From: Hellea sp.
GTDB lineage: Bacteria > Pseudomonadota > Alphaproteobacteria > Caulobacterales > Maricaulaceae
NCBI GenBank assembly: GCA_020629545.1
Contig: JAHDDC010000023.1
Coordinates: forward strand, 1-46,494
Direction of reading: 5' to 3'
Length of the DNA: 46,494 bases
The notes beneath the pieces are model-generated. The model was not told the DNA's origin and made no database searches. It saw only the letters and a list, made by a program, of their open reading frames with translations. Each line of letters starts with the position of its first letter. Positions within the stretch are counted from its first letter, which is position 1. This document shows, piece by piece, positions 8,557-17,970 of this stretch. Both the position numbers and the translations under genes were made by a program.

Positions 8557-8943
8557 TTAATCCGCGGAAATAGTTTGGGCACGTCGCAGTAGAAACAAGC
8601 CTAAAACAATAATAAACGCTTCTACGGCCAATTCCATATACGTCCGGCTGGGTCCAGCGCCATCCAAAATCAGTGCGAGCGACCGGCCTATAAAGAGCCC
8701 GCTTGTACCCATAACAATTGCAAACGCGGTTCCGCGCTGCTGGTTTTTACCTAAAGACGCAAACATTATGGCAAGGCCCAGCATTGCAAACGCGGCCCAT
8801 GTGGCCCGCATTTCATGCATCCCAAGCAGCGTGTTGACATCCCATCCCATAAGCTTGGCGCTTTCATGAGGGCTAAAAACACCCCAAACGCCCCACGCCA
8901 AATAGAATATACCGTTTAATCCGTTAAATAGCTTCAACATCAT
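8557..8943 (-). CDS. DUF4345-like small membrane protein
   Basis: A 128-residue protein with four predicted membrane helices (about residues 4-20, 45-63, 73-92 and 103-122). The order and spacing, including the LFNGLNGIFYLAWGVWGVFSP opening and the mid-protein MHEMRATWA segment, resemble the DUF4345 family of unknown function. The start at 8943 has GGAG seven bases upstream; the longer frame to 8985 has no such signal. It sits on the opposite strand between infC and rpmI, a place where most bacteria have no gene. Confidence 0.65.
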   Translation of the reverse strand: MMLKLFNGLNGIFYLAWGVWGVFSPHESAKLMGWDVNTLLGMHEMRATWAAFAMLGLAIMFASLGKNQQRGTAFAIVMGTSGLFIGRSLALILDGAGPSRTYMELAVEAFIIVLGLFLLRRAQTISAD

Positions 8944-9035
8944 AATTTTTCTCCAGAGGCTTTGACCTTGCATATTGACAAACACAGCGCAAGTTCACGC
9001 TTGATTTTGGGAAATACACCGCTATAAGCCCCTAT

Positions 9036-9128
9036 CCCGTTTTACGGGCCCCATTTGGGGGCAGCATATCAGGCGAAATGGCATGCCTGAATGCTCAAAA
9101 GGTAGCTAACGTTCTTTTGGTTTAGAAC
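9036..9128 (+). promoter_or_regulatory. Structured leader of rpmI-rplT
   Basis: Four stems lie in a row ahead of rpmI: CCCGT/ACGGG (9036-9040 with 9044-9048), GCCCC/GGGGC (9048-9052 with 9058-9062), GCAT-A-TCAGGC/GCCTGAATGC (9064-9074 with 9085-9094, one bulged A) and GTTCT/AGAAC (9111-9115 with 9124-9128). In several bacteria the rpmI-rplT mRNA leader binds ribosomal protein L20 for autoregulation; this leader could do the same. The pairings are read from the sequence; the ligand is inference. Confidence 0.45.
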
Positions 9129-9152
9129 TAGGCTTTATATTAGGAGACCGAA

Positions 9153-9353
9153 ATGCCAAAAATGAAAACCAAGTCAGGCGCTAAAAAGCGCTTCAAACTG
9201 ACGGCCAAAGGCAAAGTCAAAGCCGCACAGGCCGGTAAACGCCACGGTATGATAAAGCGCAGCAATGATCAGATCCGGAATCTGCGCGGAACTCGCACCC
9301 TGAAAGAGTGCGATGCCCGTACAATCCGTAAAAAATATCTGCCGAACGGCTAA
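9153..9353 (+). CDS. rpmI: 50S ribosomal protein bL35
   Basis: A 66-residue, strongly basic protein beginning [20 protein letters not shown], the standard bL35 opening, and ending in [10 protein letters not shown]. bL35 is a small structural protein of the large ribosomal subunit. A strong ribosome-binding site (TAGGAGACCGAA) precedes the ATG. It is followed by rplT after 24 bases, as in most bacteria. Confidence 0.97.
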   Translation: MPKMKTKSGAKKRFKLTAKGKVKAAQAGKRHGMIKRSNDQIRNLRGTRTLKECDARTIRKKYLPNG

Positions 9354-9377
9354 CACACGTCAATTTTGGAGTAGACT

Positions 9378-9755
9378 ATGTCACGCGTCAAACGCGGCGT
9401 CACCAAGCACGCCCGCCACAAAAAAGTCATCGATGCCGCCAAGGGTTACCGCGGCCGTCGTAAAAATACATTCCGCATTGCTAACCAGGCTGTCGAAAAA
9501 GCCGGTCAGTACGCCTATATTGGTCGTAAGCTTAAAAAGCGTCAGTTCCGCGCGCTTTGGATCCAGCGTATTAACGCTGGTGCCCGTCTGCACGGCCTGA
9601 CTTATTCACGCTTTATGGATGGCCTTAACAAAGCCGGCATCAAGCTAGATCGTAAGGTTCTCGCAGATATGGCTGCTAACGAGCCTGAGAGCTTTGCCGC
9701 ACTTGCTGAAGTCGCTAAAAAGAATCACAGCCAGCCGCACACAGTTTCGGCCTAG
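9378..9755 (+). CDS. rplT: 50S ribosomal protein bL20
   Basis: A 125-residue basic protein with the bL20 pattern: [22 protein letters not shown] at the N-terminus, then [22 protein letters not shown] and [21 protein letters not shown]. bL20 binds 23S rRNA early in large-subunit assembly and in many species represses its own mRNA. It is a few residues longer than the typical 117-119 because of a C-terminal HSQPHTVSA extension. An intrinsic terminator follows. Confidence 0.97.
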   Translation: MSRVKRGVTKHARHKKVIDAAKGYRGRRKNTFRIANQAVEKAGQYAYIGRKLKKRQFRALWIQRINAGARLHGLTYSRFMDGLNKAGIKLDRKVLADMAANEPESFAALAEVAKKNHSQPHTVSA

Positions 9756-9776
9756 GTTGTTTAAATCAATTATTTT

Positions 9777-9810
9777 AAAGCCGATCTCCAAAGCGGAGGT
9801 CGGCTTTTTT
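9777..9810 (+). terminator. Intrinsic terminator after rplT
   Basis: A 13-bp stem, AAAGCCGATCTCC (9777-9789) with GGAGGTCGGCTTT (9795-9807), has a five-base loop, one G-T pair and a run of T. It closes the rpmI-rplT transcript. Confidence 0.88.
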
Positions 9811-9913
9811 ATGTTTAAATTGCGGGAACAACTCTGTAGATCTTTGACCTAAAAAGCCCGACCTGCGGAATTTGAGAAATGGATGGTGCTTTAAGTATCA
9901 AAGCGACCCATTA

Positions 9914-10615
9914 TTACATCGCGTGAATTTTGGCTGGATCGAGGTCATCTTTAATGGCTTGATCGAGGATTGCGAAAGCGGCTTTTTGCGAGCGTAACTT
10001 GGTTTGCATGAATGCTGTTTCGTTATGTTGTTTAAACATCGTCCCTGCCATTTGCGCGGCCATTGGCAATTGCTCAAGTGGGACTGTCCGGTCAAAATAT
10101 CCGGCGCGGACCGCGTCGCGCGGATTAAAAATTTCGGCATTAAAAACACAGCGGTTAAAGTAATTATTGGCAAGGCGATTTCGAGCTAATTCTATCCCGA
10201 AATTATGCATGGTCATCCCGATGAGTGTCTCGTTGAGCCCAACTTTGAAATCACCCTCAGCAATCATGGCATAATCACAAGCCAGAGCCAGAAAAGCCCC
10301 CATGGCAATTGTATGACCCGGCGCAACCATAATAACCGGACGCGGAAAGGCCATGATCCGGCGCGCGAGTACCGAGCCCTTATTGACCAGTTCCAGTGAG
10401 TCCTGCGGACCTTTTCCGATTTCTTTAAGATCAAATCCGCCTGACATCATGCCGTCACGTCCTGTCAAAATGACCACGGCTTTCTTCGCTTCGGCCTCGT
10501 CAAAGGCAGCATTGAGATCGGCAATCATAGCGGACCCCAGAGCATTGGCTTTTCCATCATCCATCTTGATAGTGGCGACGCCGTCGTCAATTGTGCAGGT
10601 TACGCGATCGGACAT
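9914..10615 (-). CDS. Crotonase-fold enoyl-CoA hydratase/isomerase family protein
   Basis: A 233-residue member of the crotonase superfamily. The two oxyanion-hole segments are visible (SGGFDLKEI near residue 60 and PGHTIAMGAFLALACDY near 100), and the nearby acidic residues include the Glu in GLNETLIGM. It is shorter than classical hydratases (about 257 residues) and lacks the usual GLIPGAGGT second catalytic segment, so it may be an isomerase or a divergent hydratase. It is the last gene of the minus-strand beta-oxidation operon, 48 bases after fadJ, with a hairpin in between. Confidence 0.85.
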   Translation of the reverse strand: MSDRVTCTIDDGVATIKMDDGKANALGSAMIADLNAAFDEAEAKKAVVILTGRDGMMSGGFDLKEIGKGPQDSLELVNKGSVLARRIMAFPRPVIMVAPGHTIAMGAFLALACDYAMIAEGDFKVGLNETLIGMTMHNFGIELARNRLANNYFNRCVFNAEIFNPRDAVRAGYFDRTVPLEQLPMAAQMAGTMFKQHNETAFMQTKLRSQKAAFAILDQAIKDDLDPAKIHAM

Positions 10616-10638
10616 AATTCTCTCCCAATAAATGACTA

Positions 10639-10656
10639 GCCGGGGTTCCCCCCGGC
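10639..10656 (-). other. Intercistronic GC-rich hairpin between fadJ and the crotonase gene
   Basis: GCCGGGG (10639-10645) pairs perfectly with CCCCGGC (10650-10656) around a four-base loop. In the direction of transcription no T-run follows, so it is more likely an mRNA-stabilising or processing hairpin than a terminator. Confidence 0.5.
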
Positions 10657-10663
10657 CAAAAGA

Positions 10664-12991
10664 TTAAGCCTGTTTGGCTAGTATTTTCTCGATTGTGTCT
10701 TTTTTCAAATCGTCAACTGTGGCCGCAATGCCCATATCATTGGCGATTTTGACAACATCTTTTTCAAGCATTTTACCAAGCGCAGACTTTGTATAGCTAC
10801 CGCCTTTTTTACGGCCAAACTTACCGTAAAATGTTTCGCCTGATTTAGCCATGTCACGAAGAAGAGCTGGAACTTCAAAATGATCGCCGTAGGCGTCACG
10901 AAGTTCATCAGCACGCTTATTAAAAGCTTTTGCACCAATCGTATCTATAAAGCTGATTGCGCCGCCGGTAAACGGAGCAAACCCCCAGCCAAAAATCGAA
11001 CCTAGATCAGCTTCACGCGGATCATGGATAATTCCTTCATCAAAGGTTCGCGCGGCTTCAATTGCCTGTGTGTACATGATGCGGTCTTTGACATCCTGCA
11101 CATCAGGCTGCGTCTCTAGAATGCCGTTGATCGCAAACTGATCAAGTTCTTCCCAAAGATGTTTTTCCTTACCGTTATACACGTAGAAGCCCTTACCGTT
11201 TTTACGGCCAAAACGCTCATATTTTTCGACCATAGCCGTAATGATCGGCTCACCGGCATTCGTGACATAATTATTGCCCAGATCTTTCTTGGTCTGCTGC
11301 ATAACCTTATAGCCAAGATCAATTGCGACTTCGTCTTGCAAGGCGAGCGGTCCGACCGGCATGCCGGCCATCTTACCCGCATTTTCTATCAGAGCCGGCT
11401 TCACCCCTTCCGATAAAAGATTATAACCCTCTTGAATATAACGCATGACGCAGCGATTCGCATAGAAGCCCCGTGTGTCTTCGACAACAATTGGTACTTT
11501 ACGAATGCGCGATACAAAATCAATCGCCCGAGAGATCGCATAGTCCGATGTCTTTTCACCTTTGATAATCTCGACCAACATCATTTTGTGAACGGGACTA
11601 AAGAAGTGAATACCAATAAAGTTTTCAGGCCGCTTCGAGGCTTTCGCCAAATCCGAAATTGGAATAGTTGACGTATTCGACCCAAAGATAGCTTTGTCGC
11701 CGATTACGGCCTCGCCCATTTCCGTAATCTTGGCTTTTAGCGCCGAGTCTTCGAAAACGGCTTCGACGATTAGATCGACATCTTTTAGCAAGCTATAATC
11801 AGTGGTTGCGGTGATCCGGTCTGCGATAGCATCGGCTTTTTCTTGCGTCGTCTTTTTACGCTTAACGCGTTTGGCCTGCTCGTCGATTGTGAATTGCTTA
11901 CCCTTGTCTGCGCCCTCTTGATCCCGGTCGATCAGGACAACATCCATTCCTGCCATGGCTGAAACGTAAGCAATTCCTGCGCCCATAAATCCGGCGCCGA
12001 TGACGCCGACTTTATTAACGTCGGCTTTGGTCTGTCCCGCGGGACGACCTTCGCCTTTTTCAATTGCCTGCTTAGACACAAACAACGAACGGATCATATT
12101 GCGGCTCTCAGGCCGTAAGAATAGATCAGCAAAATAACGACTTTCAATCCGAAGCGCAGCGTCCATAGGGACGAGTGACCCTTCGTAAACCGCCTTTAGA
12201 ATATTCGCCATAGCGGGATAATTGCCGTAAGTTTCCTTGCGGATCATGGCATTCGCGCCAGCAAACATCTGGAACCCTTGAGCTGTATAAGGCGCGCCGC
12301 CTGGGAATTTGAAACGATCAGCATCCCAAGGCTGTTTGGCTTTGGGGTTGTCTTTCACCCATTGCTTGGCTGTGTCGACAAGGTCGGCCAATGGTGCTGT
12401 ACCGTGGAGAATACCCATGGCCTGTGCCTCAGAAGCTTTTAACTGCTTACCTTGAGTTAATACCGGCGCCGCTGCCATTAACCCGACAAGACGAGGTAGG
12501 CGCTGCGTTCCGCCAGCACCTGGCAAGAGACCAACGAGAGCTTCTGGCAGACCAAGCTTTAGCTTGGGATTGTCATTGGCCGCAAACCGGCCATGACACG
12601 CCAAGACGATCTCAAAACCACCGCCAAGAGCCAAGCCATTACAAGCCGCCGCAATCGGCTTGCCACATGTTTCCATTTCGCGAAATGTTTTATTAAGTTT
12701 GTAGACCTGATTGAAAAGCTGCTTTTTAGCGCCTTCAGGGTCAGTCTTCATTAAGCCTTGAAGATCAGCGGTTTGCGAGCCCATCTCATCAAGGTCAGCC
12801 CCCGCACAGAACGCCGCTTTGCCAGATGTGATGACAGCGCCTTTAATCGTCTCGTCACTCGAAATTTTATCGATGATATCCGAGAACTCGGCCATAACCG
12901 CATTGGAGAGCACATTCATGCTGCGACCAGGACTATCGAAAGTGATCAACAAAATGCCATCAGCATCTTGGTCTAGTTTAAAATGTTCCAT
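10664..12991 (-). CDS. fadJ: Multifunctional enoyl-CoA hydratase / 3-hydroxyacyl-CoA dehydrogenase
   Basis: A 775-residue fatty-oxidation alpha subunit. The N-terminal crotonase domain (1-190) has AFCAGADLDEM, ALGGGFEIVLACHG and PEALVGLLPGAGGTQRLPRL, the last with a catalytic glutamate. The 3-hydroxyacyl-CoA dehydrogenase part starts near residue 325 with the NAD-binding VGVIGAGFMGAGIAYVSA, then HFFSPVHKMMLVEI, and two C-terminal dehydrogenase domains. It hydrates trans-2-enoyl-CoA and oxidises the product to 3-ketoacyl-CoA. The start at 12991 is chosen because the ORF upstream of it reads into the thiolase gene with no homology. It follows the thiolase gene after 26 bases, giving the two subunits of the beta-oxidation complex. 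Confidence 0.95.
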   Translation of the reverse strand: MEHFKLDQDADGILLITFDSPGRSMNVLSNAVMAEFSDIIDKISSDETIKGAVITSGKAAFCAGADLDEMGSQTADLQGLMKTDPEGAKKQLFNQVYKLNKTFREMETCGKPIAAACNGLALGGGFEIVLACHGRFAANDNPKLKLGLPEALVGLLPGAGGTQRLPRLVGLMAAAPVLTQGKQLKASEAQAMGILHGTAPLADLVDTAKQWVKDNPKAKQPWDADRFKFPGGAPYTAQGFQMFAGANAMIRKETYGNYPAMANILKAVYEGSLVPMDAALRIESRYFADLFLRPESRNMIRSLFVSKQAIEKGEGRPAGQTKADVNKVGVIGAGFMGAGIAYVSAMAGMDVVLIDRDQEGADKGKQFTIDEQAKRVKRKKTTQEKADAIADRITATTDYSLLKDVDLIVEAVFEDSALKAKITEMGEAVIGDKAIFGSNTSTIPISDLAKASKRPENFIGIHFFSPVHKMMLVEIIKGEKTSDYAISRAIDFVSRIRKVPIVVEDTRGFYANRCVMRYIQEGYNLLSEGVKPALIENAGKMAGMPVGPLALQDEVAIDLGYKVMQQTKKDLGNNYVTNAGEPIITAMVEKYERFGRKNGKGFYVYNGKEKHLWEELDQFAINGILETQPDVQDVKDRIMYTQAIEAARTFDEGIIHDPREADLGSIFGWGFAPFTGGAISFIDTIGAKAFNKRADELRDAYGDHFEVPALLRDMAKSGETFYGKFGRKKGGSYTKSALGKMLEKDVVKIANDMGIAATVDDLKKDTIEKILAKQA

Positions 12992-13017
12992 TTTTAATAC
13001 TCTTATTCTGTGACTGT

Positions 13018-14229
13018 TTAAACGCGTTCGATGATTGTGGCTGCGCCCATGCCGCCGCCCACACAAAGCGTAACCAGAGAGGTCTCTTTGTCAGAGCGCT
13101 CCAACTCATCAACCATTGTGCCCAAGATCATTGCACCAGTTGCGCCGAGGGGGTGACCCATGGCAATCGCGCCGCCATTAATGTTTATTTTGTCGTGATC
13201 GATGTCATGAGCTTGCATAAATCGCAGGACAACTGATGCGAAAGCTTCGTTAAGCTCCCATAGATCGATATCGTCTTTGCTCATACCAGCTTTGGCCAGC
13301 GCCTTGGCCGCAACAAATTCTGGACCCGTCAACATTATAGTTGGCTCGGAACCAATTTCGGCAAATGATCGAATTTTGGCGCGAGCCTTAAGACCCAGTG
13401 CTTCACCCATTTCTTTGGATCCAATCAACACTGCTGCGGCACCGTCCACAATGCCGGATGAATTACCGGCGTGGTGAACGTGATTGATTTTTTCAAGTTC
13501 CGGATATCTTTGCAGCGCAACCCCGTCAAAACCTGGCATAACAGTGCCCATGGCCACAAAGGATGGATTAAGTGACCCAAGGCTCTGCATATCTGTTCCC
13601 GGGCGCATGTGTTCATCATGATCTAGTATTGTGACGCCGAGCTGATCTTTAACGGGCACAATCCCCTTAGAAAAACGGCCTTCATCCCAAGCTGCCTTGG
13701 CACGCTTTTGAGATTCGACAGCGTAGGCATCGCAGTCATCGCGTGAAAAACCATACTTCGTCGCAATAAGATCGGCCGATATACCCTGTGGAACCAGATA
13801 CTCTTCATAAGCAAAACTTGGATCTACAGCCATTGCTCCGCCATCCGACCCCATGGGAACGCGGGACATCGACTCTATGCCGCCAGCAACGACCATGTCG
13901 GACATACCAGACATAACTTTGGCTGCACCCATATTGACGGCCTCAAGACCAGAAGCGCAGAAACGATTGATAGTTACACCAGCCGCCTTTTCATCATAGC
14001 CGGCACTAATCGCAGCAACGCGCGCAATATCTGCCCCTTGTTCTCCAACAGGTGAGACGCACCCCATGATAACATCATCAACCTTCGCCGTATCCAGATC
14101 AGTCCGATCCCGAAGCGCCTCAAGCTGCTGGGTCAGCAGCGATAATGCTGTGATTTCATGTAAGCTACCGCTTTTTTTACCCTTACCTCGCGGGGTTCTT
14201 ACCGCGTCAAAAATATATGCATCTGCCAT
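13018..14229 (-). CDS. Acetyl-CoA C-acyltransferase (3-ketoacyl-CoA thiolase)
   Basis: A 403-residue thiolase. The acylation cysteine is in [11 protein letters not shown] (Cys91), the active-site histidine in GHPLGATGA (His359), and the second cysteine in TLCVGGGMG (Cys389). The length and motifs are those of degradative thiolases such as FadA, which cleave 3-ketoacyl-CoA to acetyl-CoA and a shortened acyl-CoA. It lies between an acyl-CoA dehydrogenase gene and fadJ on the same strand, consistent with the FadA role. Confidence 0.93.
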   Translation of the reverse strand: MADAYIFDAVRTPRGKGKKSGSLHEITALSLLTQQLEALRDRTDLDTAKVDDVIMGCVSPVGEQGADIARVAAISAGYDEKAAGVTINRFCASGLEAVNMGAAKVMSGMSDMVVAGGIESMSRVPMGSDGGAMAVDPSFAYEEYLVPQGISADLIATKYGFSRDDCDAYAVESQKRAKAAWDEGRFSKGIVPVKDQLGVTILDHDEHMRPGTDMQSLGSLNPSFVAMGTVMPGFDGVALQRYPELEKINHVHHAGNSSGIVDGAAAVLIGSKEMGEALGLKARAKIRSFAEIGSEPTIMLTGPEFVAAKALAKAGMSKDDIDLWELNEAFASVVLRFMQAHDIDHDKININGGAIAMGHPLGATGAMILGTMVDELERSDKETSLVTLCVGGGMGAATIIERV

Positions 14230-14257
14230 CTGGGGCTCCTTAGTTATCTTAAAATTA

Positions 14258-15415
14258 TTATAGGCTGCGCGAGATCAAAACTTTCATGATCTCATTTGTG
14301 CCGCCGTAAATACGCTGGACGCGCGAGGCGCGCCATTGCCGAGCGATTGGATATTCATTCATGAAACCATAGCCGCCAAAAAGCTGCAGACAGCGATCCA
14401 TAATCTCACATTCTTTATCGGTTACCCAGTATTTTGCCATGGACGCCGTGACTGTGTCGAGCTCGCCGCGCAGGTGCTTTTCGGCACAGTCATAGGTGAA
14501 AGTCTTAGCCACGGTCGCAATCGTTTTAAGTTCTGCGAGCTCAAATTGCGTGTTTTGGAAATCAAGAATACGCCGGCCGAAAGCTTTGCGCTCTTTAACA
14601 TATTCAATTGTGTGCCGCAGCGCTTTCTCCATATTGGCAACACCTTGGACCGCGATGTTCAGTCTTTCTTGCGGAAGCTCTTGCATTAACTGAATAAAGC
14701 CCATGCCAGGCTCTGGTCCAAGGAGGCTATCAGCGGGCACTTTCATGTCATCAAAGAAAAGCTCAGCTGTATCCTGAGCCTCACCGCCAACTTTATCGAG
14801 AATTCGACCGCGCCGGAATCCTTCTAGATCGTCGGTTTCGACAACGAATAAAGACTTGGAATGTTTCCCCTCACCCCCCGTATCAGCCACGACGATAATC
14901 AGGTTAGCGGTCCCGCCATTGGTGATAAACGTTTTAGAGCCATTAATGACCCAACCATTGCCGTCTTTCTTGGCGCTGGTTTTGACGGATTGAAGATCAG
15001 ATCCTGTTCCTGGCTCTGTCATAGCGATCGCGCCGACAAATTCACCCGTTGCCATTTTGGGTAGCCATTTTTGTTTTTGCTCCTCAGTTCCGTAGTGAAG
15101 GATGTAAGGCGCCACAATCGCATTGTGTAAAGAGAGCCCAAACCCGTCAACTTCCGCTCGTTCCAGCTCTTCCATGACAATCATTTCAAGTCGATAGTCA
15201 CCGCCAACACCGCCATATTCTTCAGGCATAGTCGGACAAAGAAGACCCATAGCGCCAGCTTGGTTCCAAAATTTGCGATCAACGACTTTGTTTTTTCGGA
15301 AGCTTTCCGAATGGGGCGCCATTTCGTTTTTGTAGAAATTATAGGCGGCGTCACGAAAAATATTTATGTCTTCTTCGTCATACCAATCTGGATTCTTAAA
15401 ATTTAAAACGCTCAT
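14258..15415 (-). CDS. Acyl-CoA dehydrogenase
   Basis: A 385-residue flavin enzyme of the acyl-CoA dehydrogenase family, of normal length. Landmarks are the [18 protein letters not shown] flavin-binding segment near residue 130, the FITNG segment that follows, and a C-terminal [13 protein letters not shown] and [11 protein letters not shown]. It introduces the trans-2 double bond in acyl-CoA, passing electrons to ETF. The chain-length preference cannot be read from the sequence. It belongs to the same operon, 28 bases upstream of the thiolase gene. Confidence 0.93.
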   Translation of the reverse strand: MSVLNFKNPDWYDEEDINIFRDAAYNFYKNEMAPHSESFRKNKVVDRKFWNQAGAMGLLCPTMPEEYGGVGGDYRLEMIVMEELERAEVDGFGLSLHNAIVAPYILHYGTEEQKQKWLPKMATGEFVGAIAMTEPGTGSDLQSVKTSAKKDGNGWVINGSKTFITNGGTANLIIVVADTGGEGKHSKSLFVVETDDLEGFRRGRILDKVGGEAQDTAELFFDDMKVPADSLLGPEPGMGFIQLMQELPQERLNIAVQGVANMEKALRHTIEYVKERKAFGRRILDFQNTQFELAELKTIATVAKTFTYDCAEKHLRGELDTVTASMAKYWVTDKECEIMDRCLQLFGGYGFMNEYPIARQWRASRVQRIYGGTNEIMKVLISRSL

Positions 15416-15444
15416 CTTTATTCCTCTATCTAAACACGCAAAAG

Positions 15445-15463
15445 GCCGGGCGATAAGCCCGGC
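15445..15463 (-). terminator. Hairpin between the two acyl-CoA dehydrogenase genes
   Basis: GCCGGGC (15445-15451) pairs with GCCCGGC (15457-15463) around a five-base loop. On the transcribed strand it is followed by CCTTTT, a short T-run, so it could act as a partial terminator that lowers expression of the genes downstream. Confidence 0.5.
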
Positions 15464-15487
15464 TGAATTTCATAAATTTGTGACGCC

Positions 15488-17278
15488 TTAAAAGGCCTCG
15501 GCCGTCAAAGCCATAACGGGTTCAGCACCCGTTTTCATCCGCGCCAAATGCGTATCAATCATTGGCAGAGTTCTTTGGATAAAATAACGTCCTGTGATGA
15601 GTTTGTTCGAATAGAAGTCGTCATTGGAGCCGTCATCGATTGCCTTTTGGGCAGTGACCGCCATGATTGACCACATATATGTGAAGATCGAGATACCCAT
15701 CATATGCATATAATCGACGGAGCCCGCGCCCGCATTATTGGGATTGGTCATACCGTTTTGCATTAACCACATTGTGCCTTCAGTCAGCTTGGTTTTTGCG
15801 TCCTTCAGCGCTGCGATGAAATCGGAAACTTTTTCATTGCCTTCATGCTCTGCGATATAAGCGTCGATTTCCGCGTTCAAACTCATCAGAGCTCGTCCGC
15901 CTTTGCGGGCAAGTTTTCTGCCAACTAGGTCAAGCGCCTGAATACCGTTAGCGCCCTCATAGATCAGCGCGATGCGGGTATCGCGAACAAATTGGCTCAT
16001 ACCCCATTCTTCGATAAAGCCGTGGCCGCCGTAAATTTGCTGACAATCAATCGTTGTCTGCATGGCACGGTCGGTCAAATAGCCTTTAATAACAGGGGTC
16101 AAAAGACCCAAGAAATCATCGCACTTCTCGACATACTTTTCGTCTTTGTGGACACCTTCAAGATCTTCGAGAAGCCCAGCCCAATAGACCAGCATACGCG
16201 CTCCCTCATTAAAGGATTTCGTATCCATCAACATGCGGCGAACATCCGGGTGAACAATAATCGGATCAGCCGGACCATTTTCATTCTGCGGACCTGTCAA
16301 GGCTCGCCCCTGCAGGCGATCACGCGCATAGGTTACGGCGTTTTGATAAGCGACTTCAGATTGGGCCAATCCCTGCATGCCTACATCAAGACGGGCTCTG
16401 TTCATCATAACGAACATGACTTTCAAGCCTTTGTTTTCTTCACCGATCATGTAGCCTTCGGCGTCGTCATAATTCATGACGCAGGTTGAATTACCGTGAA
16501 TCCCCATTTTTTCTTCGATTGAGCCGCAGGTGACGCCATTCGCATCGCCCGGATTTTCATTCGCATCGAGCTTGAATTTAGGAACGATAAAAAGCGATAT
16601 ACCTTTAACGCCTGCTGGCGCACCCTCGACACGCGCGAGCACTAGGTGAATGATATTCTCGGCCATATCGTGCTCACCGGCAGAGATGAAAATCTTCTGA
16701 CCTGTAATTTTGTAAGACCCGTCGGCGTTAGGCACAGCCTTTGTTTTGAGAAGACCCAAATCCGTTCCGCAATGCGGTTCGGTCAAGTTCATAGTCCCTG
16801 TCCATTGGCCCGCGATCATCTTTGGCAAATATGTGGTTTTCTGAGCGTCTGAGCCACCGATTGTAATCGCTTTTATGGCTCCATTTGTCAGGCCTGGATA
16901 CATCGCGAAAGCCATATTAGCAGCCGATTGCATTTCCCCGGCAGCTAAGTGCCATATTCCGGGCATACCCATTCCGCCATATTCAGTGGGCTGTGACATT
17001 CCCATATAACCATTCGCAACCATTTGCTCATAAGCATCTTTAAACCCGGTAGGCGTTGTGACTGACCCGTCTTCGTGACGCTTACATCCTTCATGATCGC
17101 CGATGACATTAAGTGGGGTCAGGACTTCGCGGCTAAATTTTCCGCCTTCTTCCAGAATGGCGGATAGCGTATCGCCGTCGGCTTCAGAATATTTTTCATA
17201 CTCCGTAAGCTGGTCCACATTTAGGACCTCTTTTAAAACAAATTCCATATCTCGGAGGGGGGCGTTATAGCTCGGCAT
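15488..17278 (-). CDS. Long acyl-CoA dehydrogenase with C-terminal extension
   Basis: A 596-residue acyl-CoA dehydrogenase of the larger type. It has an N-terminal segment with DMEFVLKEVL, the core with TMNLTEPHCGTDLGLLKTKA and KIFISAGEHDMAENIIHL, then IYGGHGFIEEWGMSQFVRD and IALIYEGANGIQALDLVGRK, where the base glutamate lies in YEGANG. An extra C-terminal domain of about 120 residues follows. Proteins of this size and signature act on medium- and long-chain acyl-CoAs. It is the first enzyme gene after the MerR regulator, separated by 11 bases. Confidence 0.92.
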   Translation of the reverse strand: MPSYNAPLRDMEFVLKEVLNVDQLTEYEKYSEADGDTLSAILEEGGKFSREVLTPLNVIGDHEGCKRHEDGSVTTPTGFKDAYEQMVANGYMGMSQPTEYGGMGMPGIWHLAAGEMQSAANMAFAMYPGLTNGAIKAITIGGSDAQKTTYLPKMIAGQWTGTMNLTEPHCGTDLGLLKTKAVPNADGSYKITGQKIFISAGEHDMAENIIHLVLARVEGAPAGVKGISLFIVPKFKLDANENPGDANGVTCGSIEEKMGIHGNSTCVMNYDDAEGYMIGEENKGLKVMFVMMNRARLDVGMQGLAQSEVAYQNAVTYARDRLQGRALTGPQNENGPADPIIVHPDVRRMLMDTKSFNEGARMLVYWAGLLEDLEGVHKDEKYVEKCDDFLGLLTPVIKGYLTDRAMQTTIDCQQIYGGHGFIEEWGMSQFVRDTRIALIYEGANGIQALDLVGRKLARKGGRALMSLNAEIDAYIAEHEGNEKVSDFIAALKDAKTKLTEGTMWLMQNGMTNPNNAGAGSVDYMHMMGISIFTYMWSIMAVTAQKAIDDGSNDDFYSNKLITGRYFIQRTLPMIDTHLARMKTGAEPVMALTAEAF

Positions 17279-17289
17279 AATTGTCGTCC

Positions 17290-17778
17290 TTAACTGTCAT
17301 TTAGTGGGGATTCAGGGGATAGGTGCTTTCGAAACGCGATATCATAAGCCTCGGCCAATTGAACTACGTCCGTATTCTCATCTGTTTTTTCGATTTGGTC
17401 GTCTAAAACGCGAATAAGCTCGGTCAGCTCTTGACTCAGGATGTCAATATCGCTGCGGCGCCTCTGCAAAGACTTAATGACGCGCGCAAAATTGGATCGG
17501 CGATTTAAAATCTCCGAACGATTGGTCACGCGGCCGTCGGTAACGTCCAAAACAGTCTTTATATCTTCTAACGTGAAACCCAATCGTTTTGCACGCAGAA
17601 TACTAGTCAATCTAGTATGCTCTACGGGTCCATAGCTCCGCGCGCCAGACGCGCGATTGGGACTAATTAGCCCTTTGTCTTCATAAAACCGCAAAGTACG
17701 AGGCGTAATTTCGAAAAGTTCTGAAAACTCCCGAATTGTCCACGTTTGAACTGATTTTGACTGCAAGTTTGCTGACAT
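17290..17778 (-). CDS. MerR-family transcriptional regulator of the fad operon
   Basis: A 162-residue MerR-type regulator. The winged-helix DNA-binding domain is at residues 10-80 (WTIREFSELFEITPRTLRFYEDKGLI, then GARSYGPVEHTRL and RLGFTLEDI), followed by a coiled-coil dimerisation helix. No metal-binding cysteine pattern is seen. The start at 17778 is chosen because the frame upstream reads through the promoter and operator. Its place at the head of the beta-oxidation operon suggests it controls it, in the way that LiuR-type MerR proteins control fatty-acid and branched-chain acyl-CoA genes. Confidence 0.87.
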   Translation of the reverse strand: MSANLQSKSVQTWTIREFSELFEITPRTLRFYEDKGLISPNRASGARSYGPVEHTRLTSILRAKRLGFTLEDIKTVLDVTDGRVTNRSEILNRRSNFARVIKSLQRRRSDIDILSQELTELIRVLDDQIEKTDENTDVVQLAEAYDIAFRKHLSPESPLNDS

Positions 17779-17797
17779 GGCGTCGCCATATATTACG

Positions 17798-17813
17798 TTT
17801 ACGTTAACGTCAA
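17798..17813. promoter_or_regulatory. Palindromic operator and -35 element before the MerR/fad operon
   Basis: TTTACGTTAACGTCAA is a 16-bp palindrome with one mismatched position, and it lies about 20-35 bases upstream of the merR start. On the minus strand its left end supplies TTGACG, a good -35 element, with TATATG or TATGGC as a possible -10. The ACGTTAACGT core resembles the sites I recall for LiuR-type MerR regulators. Overlap of operator and promoter suggests autoregulation. Confidence 0.55.
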
Positions 17814-17970
17814 GTGAACGATGGCAAAATATGCATAAAATCAAGCATGTTCGCAAAAATAGTTAACGTTTTTAACGGGGCATTAACCACAATCACGCTC
17901 TATCTGACGGGGACTGGATCGATATGTGTCGATTCGGCGGGAAATTATCGTTTGGGTATTGCAAGTAAAC

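Noticed and set aside
15992..16489. 165-codon open frame antisense to the long acyl-CoA dehydrogenase
   Set aside because: It lies wholly inside a well-supported gene and shows no protein-family features.
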